Origin: Phoronis ovalis
Lineage: Eukaryota; Phoronida; Phoronidae
NCBI GenBank assembly: GCA_028565635.1
Contig: JAOXYB010031609.1
Span: forward strand, 1 to 14,567
Reading direction: 5' to 3'
Length of the DNA stretch: 14,567 nt
A model generated the notes under the pieces. That model had not been told where the DNA came from. It searched no databases and was given only the letters and a program-made list of their open reading frames with translations. Position numbers and translations under genes: made by a program. Positions 10,401 through 14,567 of the stretch are shown one piece after another. Numbering within the stretch: position 1 is the stretch's first letter; each line of letters begins with the position of its first letter.

Positions 10401-13400
10401 AATGGGTCATCAGGCCAGTCTTTTACCACATAGCCATTTAAATAGCTAATTATTTGTTGTTCAAGCAGTGAGGAAACTCTTTATAGTGGAGGCTAAGATT
10501 GCTTCATTCTGGCATCAGAGCTGTGGCCATAGGACAAAGTGTTTGAATATTACAAGACCAATAAATACATGTCCTTTTTCGCAATAAATTTTATGAGTAT
10601 TTGTAAAAAATATTTCATTAGTTTGATATAAATTACAAGGCTCAGCGGAAAAATGGGACACATGACAAGTGCAATGATTACTAAAACTACAATCACAAGA
10701 TGACAGCTCGCATTGATTGACTAACAGACTACAACACACCTCCCCTTTTCAGATGCAAGCCATGTTGTAAGGCATTATAACTATGAAGCTGACCTACTGA
10801 ACTAGGCTCTTGGCAATGCAAATACTACAGTCCAAGAAAATTGGTTAACATGCTTGCATAATACTCTGAATACAAATACATTAAATCAAGCATTAATGCC
10901 TGATATCATCAGTGATAAGCAAATTGAACAGATGTTGCAGCATTCTATTTCACCTTAATAAATGCCAGATCATGAGCAGAGGTGAACATTTAGAATTTTG
11001 TCTAATCCCAAATGCACTCACACTACAGACAAGCTGTCTTATACCATTATTGGAAGTAATAGTTTGCATAAAAATCTTACAATCCCTGTCAAATATCATA
11101 CTATAACAGGCTTGATGTCCTGGGTATTAGAGCACTATCTACAATAGGCTTCATGTCACTAACTATAGTAATCAAGATATGATAAATGACAAAGGAGTAA
11201 TAAGACAATGATTATATCCTTATATCTCAATATATTAAACAAACATTAACAAGCATATCTCGAATTACTAAAAATACACATAATACTATATGCTCATAAT
11301 ACTATATGCTCATAATACTATATGCTCATAATACTATATGCTCATAATACTATATGCTCATAATACGATATGCTCATAATACGATATGCTCATAATACGA
11401 TATGCTCATAGCTAGGAAAATCAATAAATTATCCCATCTTTGTTTGTCTTTAGAAATCAAGCAGTAATTAAATCCCACAATTATTTCAAGAACAGATTTT
11501 GCAAAATACTGGGACCATGCTAGCTTAAAATTAAAAGTTAATACATAGTGACACAGTTTTCTTGCTGTGATTAAAGTCAATTAATTTATATGGCTGAAAA
11601 TAACATTTTCTATATGCTTGAGTAATTTCAAAATTTACCTTTATACTGTAGAAGACTGCAGGTGTGTACAAACAGTAGTAAATCTAGCCAACTCACAAAT
11701 TCCAATTAGAAAGCTTACAGAAAGCTTTAAATACTTGGTAGATCTCACAGTATGCAATTAGCCTGCCACATTATCACAGTTTCATAATCTTACAGCAATA
11801 TATAGCAAGAGCCCCACAAAGGAGTACAGCTTCTAAATTTATAACCTGTGCATATATATAAGGACAGCAGTGTTTTGTATGGTGTCAAAGCTTCAGCTCT
11901 TATGCTCAGGTAAAAATAGTAGATGATTAATTTAAGTGTTTAGTTTCATATAGAGGCAGTGACCTTTAACCTGTAAGTGTTTTTGCTCACTGTCTTACGC
12001 CTACATAAAACTAGACTGCATCATGTTTTGAATATAATTTTTGCCTTATGGGTTCAGAAAATAAACGAGCAGTATGGCAGAATATTTTTCTTCAGCAAAT
12101 GTGCTAACCCAAAAAATATCACCTTAATGCTCAACCACACAACTACAGTACACCTAGCTAATCATATAAAGACCAATGAATGAAAAGTGCAACAAAAATG
12201 CCATTATCCAATGAACCACAACCACTAAAGTGGAAGTCGCTGGCATCACCTGTTGTTTACGACTCCATAATAATTCTTTATTTATTCATTCAAAATGTTG
12301 CCTCCTGCCAATATTTCTAAATGCTAGTAAATTCAATTACGGATTTAAGTGTTTTTTTCTGTTAGTCCAGCACAGGTTTTGAGCCCTGCTGAATTACAAG
12401 GTATGCAATTATGCAAATCAATCTGAAAATGTGTAATATTTGCTAACAGACTAAAATCAGTTCCATTTAGGGATAAACTTTGTTTTTTAAACAATTAAAA
12501 TGTGTATAGTTCACCTAAATAACATTCAAAACTAATGAAACTTTACATACAATTTAGGAAATTAAGCATCACTACAGAATGAGTATTTCTAACTTATATA
12601 TAAATCAAAGTTTTTGTGCAAACTAGTTTGTCTAGACTTCACTATCTATTATTGTAAATATTTTCCGCATTCTGCGCATACAACACAAATGGTTCTGCAA
12701 TTATTAACACATTTAGGCAGCAACGCTACTTTCTAGCAATGAACATAGTATACATTTATTTAGCATGTAACAGAATGTGCTTACAACATGACAGAATGTA
12801 GAGGGATATTACCCAAGTTGAATGGGCATATCATTTTCATAAGCAGATCATACACTAAACAAGGACAAATTTTGAACATGATTAGGGTAACATTTCAATG
12901 AGAGTGATCATAACTTAAAAATCTAATCCAATCTTTGGTTTTTACGAAATCAGCTTTTGAACATGACAACATATTATCTTGGTCCAGCTGTGTTAGTCCT
13001 TGATACATGACCCTACCAGGGTAACTTGTCTTTCTTGTTGACACACAAGGTGGGCCATTGCAAACCCATAGGTTGCCATAGTAGGGTCAATTATCAAGGA
13101 CTACAGTTTATAAATGAGGAAATTAGGCCAAGAGATGTCGACACAATCTTTGGGCAATTTTCAGGAAACAAAGATTTGATTTTTGAGTATGGTAATGAAT
13201 ATCAATGGAAAGCATTCTGTACAGATTTTAGTGGTATGAAACATCCCATGGGCTAATAATTAACTGAAAAGACCACAGGTGCTCCTTTTAATTTTGAAAA
13301 ATGGATTTCCAAATATTCCTTGCTTTCCCTAATTGAACTGAATTCCTTTGTTGTTTGATGTGTGGACAGCAAGAAGACAAGGGACAAGAACTTGGTGCAT

Positions 13401-14252
13401 CATTGAACATATTACAAGCAGATCACCCCTAATACTTCAATCTTATGGATGAAGCTTAAATGCAGTTGGGGCACAATTCAATGCACAGCAGCTTCACTGC
13501 GTCAACCCGTTACTGTACAGTCAAATCATTGGTATTGGATTCGTGTTCATGGATTGTCTTAAAAACACCTTGTTGCTAGTCCTGCAAGCATAACCCTACT
13601 ATGGACAGCCTACGCCTTTTCTGTTTGGTCCTGGCCACTTCATATCTCAAACCAACCGAAGTTCACGCATGCGCAATATTAGCATAATATCCATACAGTG
13701 GATAAACGAACCTTCAAGTCATCAAGAGTGCATTTTGGATTTTTGTCTGATGTACTGTTGAATCTTTGATAAAGTTATTTAGATACGGTGGTATAAGAGC
13801 AGAATAGACAAGGAATAGACAGAAGTAAAAATCTGGGTGAAATTCATTTATTTAAGAAAGTAAGTGTTTTCGAACTTCGACTGGTTTGAGATATGAGGTG
13901 GCCAGGATCCTACGCGCAAGCAGTACGCCAGTGGGCTGTCCATGACCATAGCCATAGGCATAACTTACCATACATACTCTGTTTCAACACAGAAACATTC
14001 TCTAGAATTTTTTCACAGTGTTCTGGTGCTATCTGCATGACATGCAGATGTGGTGGTTGCAACTGACAAACCTATAAAACATAAGAGAACTATTCAATAT
14101 TTAGCACGAAACTTTGTGGATTTCCCTCCAAAATTTCGAATTACGAAAAGAGAACTTACACTTTGCAAAGTTTTATAACCGAACTGCTCAAATTTATCCG
14201 CATACTGCTGACACATAAAAGTCCCTAACCATCTTTCTACACTTCCCGACAT
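1441..14252 (-). CDS. TCF20: TCF20/RAI1-family chromatin protein with N-terminal SAM domain (nine exons, 1081 aa)
   Basis: Joining nine exons at GT-AG sites gives one open frame of 1081 residues plus stop. Domains in order: SAM-like domain about 5-63; low-complexity Pro/Gln/Ser/Tyr region about 66-350 with several SP and RSP motifs; lysine/serine-rich region with AT-hooks at 559-568 (core KKRGRPP) and 747-759 (core KKRGRPVGSKNK); a PLIRVKG...CTVVN block at 826-844; extended PHD finger from 893 to 1064. The ePHD has a C2HC part (C895, C898, H987, C990) and a PHD part (C1019, C1022, C1031, C1036, H1041, C1044, C1061, H1064). The stretches NYNCLGDLLGPYY, KLFGLEEAL and DEENFNLLCPKHK closely match RAI1 and TCF20 as I remember them. 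Vertebrate members are nuclear nucleosome-binding transcriptional regulators nearly twice as long. The gene probably represents the invertebrate counterpart of both paralogues, so the symbol is approximate. Family assignment is very secure; the N-terminal exons rest on phase and domain logic. Confidence 0.9.
1492..2475 (-). other. Intron 8
   Basis: Lies between the PHD exon and the terminal exon (phase 0). Its middle is the foldback element at 1604-1926. The part from 1930 to 2400 shows nothing recognisable. Confidence 0.65.
1604..1926. mobile_element. Foldback (long inverted repeat) element in intron 8
   Basis: An imperfect palindrome. The left arm 1604-1720 begins TTACTATCGTTTG and ends CATTAGCTTGAA. 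The right arm 1812-1926 begins TTCAAGCTAATG and ends CAAACGATAGTAA. The arms are about 115 bp, clearly complementary through most of their length, and surround a loop of about 91 bp. No coding capacity is visible, so it looks like a MITE or foldback element. No target duplication was certain at the ends. Confidence 0.8.
2476..2619 (-). CDS. TCF20: Exon 8: PHD half of the ePHD finger
   Basis: Residues 1018-1065. The acceptor is TTTTCATTTCAG|ATGTGT and the donor is AAG|GTAAAT. It contains CTGC, C-x4-C, H-x2-C and CPKH, the zinc ligands of a C4HC3-like finger ending in His, as in ePHD domains. The GAFIGCHSKGC...FHFMCA...C...EENF..LCPKHK pattern aligns residue by residue with RAI1 and TCF20. Phase is 0 at both ends. 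If the donor is not used, the frame continues 24 residues to a TAA at 2401-2403. Confidence 0.95.
2620..3357 (-). other. Intron 7, splitting the ePHD finger
   Basis: A phase-0 intron between the C2HC part and the PHD part. The short open frames inside it (for example 2752-3066 plus) have no recognisable motif. No repeat was seen. Confidence 0.85.
3358..5684 (-). CDS. TCF20: Exon 7: main exon with AT-hooks and first half of the ePHD finger
   Basis: Residues 243-1017. The acceptor is TTATTTTTCAG|CACCCATT and the donor is TCT|GTAAGT. The exon opens PIPGQHYNQYHNSSPM, so coding extends 47 bp upstream of the first internal ATG at 5637. The first part is SP-rich (RSPPSVHS, LRSPVMG, MRSPVQSSP). A lysine-rich central part carries two AT-hooks (559-568 and 747-759), and a third basic KKRGRKKK run lies at 943-950. 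The last part holds C895-x2-C898, NYNCLGDLLGPYY, an 88-residue linker, H987-x2-C990 and the KLFGLEEAL helix. A single giant exon carrying nearly the whole protein is also how RAI1 and TCF20 are organised. Plus-strand frames opposite this exon are shadows. Confidence 0.96.
5685..6183 (-). other. Intron 6
   Basis: Phase-1 intron of 499 bp. AT-rich; nothing recognisable was seen in it. Confidence 0.88.
6184..6426 (-). CDS. TCF20: Exon 6: low-complexity N-terminal region
   Basis: Residues 162-241. The acceptor is CATATTTTAG|GTTATAG and the donor is CGAG|GTTAGT, phase 1 at both ends. The joined codon at the exon 5 junction reads Gly, and the one at the exon 7 junction reads Ala. The sequence is rich in Tyr, Ser, Pro and Gln, with a His triplet (PMHHHI) and an ADSIFQMAAKSYGPSRSAKYA stretch that could form a short helix. 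No known domain is recognised. Confidence 0.92.
6427..6726 (-). other. Intron 5
   Basis: Phase-1 intron of 300 bp. AT-rich; nothing recognisable was seen in it. Confidence 0.86.
6727..6835 (-). CDS. TCF20: Exon 5: Gln/Tyr/Pro-rich segment with a Gln-Gly repeat
   Basis: Residues 125-160. The acceptor is TTTGTTTCAG|GGCAGTGC and the donor is CAAG|GTACAT. The phase is 0 in and 1 out, fitting both neighbours. It encodes a Gln-Gly dipeptide repeated four times, from a 6-bp tandem repeat at 6768-6791, followed by YPQYAQPVIPQQQ. Disordered, glutamine-rich sequence of this kind is typical of the N-terminal halves of TCF20 and RAI1. Confidence 0.9.
6768..6791. repeat. Hexanucleotide repeat (CCTTGA)x4 inside exon 5
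   Basis: Four perfect CCTTGA units in tandem. On the minus strand they encode alternating Gln and Gly. Length changes in steps of six keep the frame. Confidence 0.95.
6836..7492 (-). other. Intron 4
   Basis: Phase-0 intron of 657 bp. No repeat, RNA gene or coding piece recognised. Confidence 0.85.
7493..7581 (-). CDS. TCF20: Exon 4: Asn/Pro/Tyr-rich segment
   Basis: Residues 96-124, starting SMNQYPGSNMYAPNPHMLGN and ending HPPAM. The acceptor has a long pyrimidine run (TTTTTTCCAG|GAAGTATG) and the donor is ATG|GTTAGT. The phase is 1 in and 0 out. The composition (Asn, Pro, Tyr, Met, His) is that of a disordered prion-like activation region, similar in character to the N-terminus of TCF20. 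No defined domain is present. Confidence 0.88.
8396..8760 (+). pseudogene. GIY-YIG endonuclease pseudogene of the Penelope-like relic
   Basis: The recognisable protein part of the element. The order of motifs (cysteine-serine stretch, IIY, VGET, histidine-rich segment, W-I-K-L) follows the Penelope endonuclease, a domain related to group I intron homing nucleases. It is broken by frameshifts near 8515 and 8645 and by internal stops, so no product is expected. Confidence 0.72.
8896..8934 (+). ncRNA. Degenerate hammerhead-ribozyme-like motif of the retroelement
   Basis: CTGATAA (8907-8913) is followed 13 bases later by GAAA (8927-8930) and TGTTG, the order of the hammerhead core CUGAUGA ... 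GAAA. Penelope-like elements are known to carry hammerhead ribozymes in their terminal repeats. The core base that should be G is A, so it is probably inactive. AACCTTTAT (8896-8904) and ATAAAGGTT (8910-8918) are perfectly complementary. A run of TA dinucleotides follows. Confidence 0.4.
8936..8949. repeat. TA dinucleotide run
   Basis: Short alternating T and A run just after the hammerhead-like core, at the probable 3' edge of the Penelope-like relic. Confidence 0.85.
9027..9230. repeat. Two diverged copies of an ~80-bp unit, 124 bp apart
   Basis: The units at 9027-9104 and 9151-9230 share AACATGG-AGCCA-TTGGC, TGGAAG and TGTATTTTGACCTATATTT. They are in direct orientation with moderate divergence. 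They may be the end of a larger repeat or an old tandem duplication. Confidence 0.75.
9222..9476. mobile_element. Small terminal-inverted-repeat element (MITE-like)
   Basis: The left end (about 9220-9243) contains ACCCCGGGAGGGGCACT. The right end (9456-9476), reversed, reads TATATACCAGGGAGGGGCAC followed by T. The ends are inverted repeats of about 20 bp and enclose about 210 bp with no convincing coding sequence. The interior is locally repetitive (AAAACCCGG-like words). It abuts the second unit of the preceding duplication. Confidence 0.65.
9601..9687 (-). CDS. TCF20: Exon 3: short linker exon with two possible donors
   Basis: Residues 67-94 with split codons at both ends. The sequence starts GANIGSDQPESDIVNAGN. 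The acceptor is ACATGTAG|CTGGTGC, with a weak pyrimidine tract, and the distal donor is ACAG|GTAACA. The phase (2 bases in, 1 base out) fits both neighbours. A second donor, GCAG|GTAATT, lies 36 bp earlier (exon end at 9637) in the same phase, so either exon form keeps the frame. No domain is recognised; it resembles a disordered linker. It is the least certain internal exon because it is isolated between two introns of 2 and 4.3 kb. Confidence 0.75.
11279..11410. repeat. 16-bp minisatellite, eight units
   Basis: The unit CATAATACTATATGCT occurs five times in a row (11279-11358). Three units follow with one T-to-G change, CATAATACGATATGCT (11359-11406), and then a partial CATA. There are no other differences between units. 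Confidence 0.97.
12994..13103. repeat. Inverted copies of a 28-bp motif
   Basis: TAGTCCTTGATACATGACCC (12994-13013, continuing TACCAGG) is the approximate reverse complement of 13076-13103 (CCATAGTAGGGTC ... CAAGGACTA). Between them is a 55-bp spacer. Confidence 0.7.
13076..13603. mobile_element. Possible TIR element bounded by CCATAGTAGGGT ... ACCCTACTATGG
   Basis: The left end 13076-13103 and right end 13576-13603 are inverted repeats of 28 bp. The outer 12 bases and the inner GGACTA match exactly, and the middle 10 bases differ. About 470 bp lie between. The open frame at 13026-13256 has no recognisable motif. It may be a non-autonomous DNA transposon. Confidence 0.5.
13601..13942. mobile_element. 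Foldback/MITE-like element next to exon 2
   Basis: The left arm 13601-13667 starts TGGACAGCC and contains TCCTGGCCACTTCATATCTC and AAACCAACCGAAGTTC. The right arm 13871-13942 is its imperfect reverse complement, ending GGCTGTCCA. The loop is about 200 bp. It ends 26 bp from the exon 2 donor-side boundary at 13969. No coding capacity was seen. Confidence 0.78.
13969..14071 (-). CDS. TCF20: Exon 2: second half of the SAM domain
   Basis: Residues 32-65 plus the first base of codon 66. The acceptor is TTTTATAG|GTTTGTC and the donor is TATG|GTAAGT. Joined in phase 0 to exon 1 across an 88-bp intron, it continues the SAM fold: the L-x-P-x-L-x2-M-x-I-A-P-E-H-C-x-KIL-x-NV-x2-L pattern corresponds to SAM helices 3 to 5, where the usual text is L-x2-DL-x2-LGI-x2-GH-x3-IL. 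The exon ends in phase 1, which fits exon 3 and gives an Ala at the junction. A foldback repeat starts 26 bp past the donor. Confidence 0.83.
14072..14159 (-). other. Intron 1, splitting the SAM domain
   Basis: An 88-bp phase-0 intron with GTAAGT donor and TTTTATAG acceptor. Its removal joins the two halves of the SAM-like domain. Confidence 0.85.
14160..14252 (-). CDS. TCF20: Exon 1: start codon and first half of the SAM domain
   Basis: This exon encodes residues 1-31, beginning MSGSVERWLGTF. The ATG (complement of 14250-14252) has an A at -3, and an in-frame TAG lies nine codons upstream (14274-14276), so this is the natural start if the 5' leader is contiguous. The exon ends AGT|GTAAGT, a strong donor, phase 0. 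The pattern V-x2-WL ... QYADKFEQFGY-x-TL is the helix 1-2 signature of SAM domains. It was found by translating the minus strand, because the coding piece is only 31 codons long. Confidence 0.83.
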
Positions 14253-14362
14253 TATCACTTCGTATAAATTTAGCTAAGGTTTAACGGCGCAAATAAAGAC
14301 TTAAAAACTGGAAACCAAAAACACTTCGACATGTTGTGGTAATGATGGTAATGGCCGCTAAA

Positions 14363-14370
14363 CACGTGAC
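14363..14370 (-). promoter_or_regulatory. E-box GTCACGTG in the probable promoter
   Basis: A palindromic CACGTG with GT flank, about 110 bp upstream of the start codon. This type is bound by basic helix-loop-helix leucine-zipper factors such as USF in animals. A TCAAGGTC nuclear-receptor-like half site lies at 14390-14397. Function is inferred from position only. Confidence 0.3.
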
Positions 14371-14469
14371 CTTGGTTCTAGCTCAGGGGTCAAGGTCGAG
14401 TGTGAGCAAGGAGTGTATTCAGGAGAGGTAATGCCCAATAAATTAGACTGGTTCCCACTCTCTAGTTGA

Positions 14470-14567
14470 TACTTGAGAGACATCAAGCGGAATGATGATA
14501 ATGAAATACTAAATAAATTATTTACTGAAGATGAAATTATGAAAACAGTCACTAAGTTAAAAAATAA
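14470..14567 (+). mobile_element. LINE reverse-transcriptase fragment, running off the window
   Basis: The plus frame open from 14470 to the end includes NEILNKLFTEDEIMKTVTKL (14500-14559) followed by KN. The pattern L-N-x4-T-x-x-E-I-x3-x3-LKN is the usual lead-in to the reverse-transcriptase domain of non-LTR retrotransposons. A stop at 14467-14469 shows a truncated or decayed 5' side. The downstream part is outside the window, so clade cannot be told. Confidence 0.6.

Larger units (their letters stand above)
9688..13968 (-). other. Intron 2, the largest intron
   Basis: Phase-1 intron of about 4.3 kb between the SAM exons and exon 3. From 9688 to 11278 and from 11411 to 12990 I see AT-rich sequence without recognisable genes. 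The minisatellite and inverted-repeat elements in it are listed separately. Any unannotated alternative exon would most likely be here. Confidence 0.75.

Noticed and set aside
10720-10760. Plus-strand acceptor-like CCTCCCCTTTTCAG
   Set aside because: No reading frame with protein-like character follows and no matching donor exon was found on the plus strand.
13026-13256. Plus-strand frame of 76 codons
   Set aside because: It spans one of the inverted 28-bp motifs and matches no family I recognise; more likely chance within a repeat.
14358-14552. Minus-strand frame of 64 codons upstream of the gene
   Set aside because: It is antisense to the LINE fragment and lacks any motif or splice link to exon 1.

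Overview
This is animal nuclear DNA: AT-rich, with long introns and canonical GT-AG splice sites. It contains relics of a Penelope-like retroelement and a LINE, plus several foldback or terminal-inverted-repeat elements. An invertebrate bilaterian is the best guess. The phylum cannot be fixed from the sequence alone.

One protein-coding gene occupies almost the whole window on the minus strand. I reconstructed nine coding exons by joining splice sites: 14252-14160, 14071-13969, 9687-9601, 7581-7493, 6835-6727, 6426-6184, 5684-3358, 2619-2476 and 1491-1441. All eight junctions keep phase (0,1,1,0,1,1,0,0). The product is 1081 residues. The C-terminal third is a clear TCF20/RAI1-family protein: AT-hooks, the conserved block before the zinc finger, and a split extended PHD (ePHD) finger with all twelve expected zinc ligands. 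The N-terminus, encoded by exons 1 and 2, reads as a SAM domain, which I do not know from vertebrate TCF20 or RAI1. A SAM + AT-hook + ePHD chromatin protein is the main biological novelty here.

Layout from left to right: 1-260 is repeat-like sequence; 261-878 holds nothing recognisable; 879-1440 is the probable 3' UTR with an AATAAA on the minus strand. Intron 8 (1492-2475) carries a 323-bp foldback element. Exon 8 (PHD half) is at 2476-2619 and the giant exon 7 is at 3358-5684. Small exons 6, 5, 4 and 3 are Pro/Gln/Tyr/Ser-rich. Intron 3 (7582-9600) contains a decayed Penelope-like element, a 124-bp-spaced duplication and a small TIR element. Intron 2 (9688-13968) contains a clean 16-bp minisatellite, three alternating inverted copies of a 28-bp motif, and a foldback element ending 26 bp from the exon 2 splice donor. 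Exons 2 and 1 (SAM) are at 13969-14252. Upstream are an E-box and, at the window edge, the start of a LINE reverse-transcriptase fragment on the plus strand.

All functional statements come from sequence patterns and remembered family knowledge; no database search was possible.
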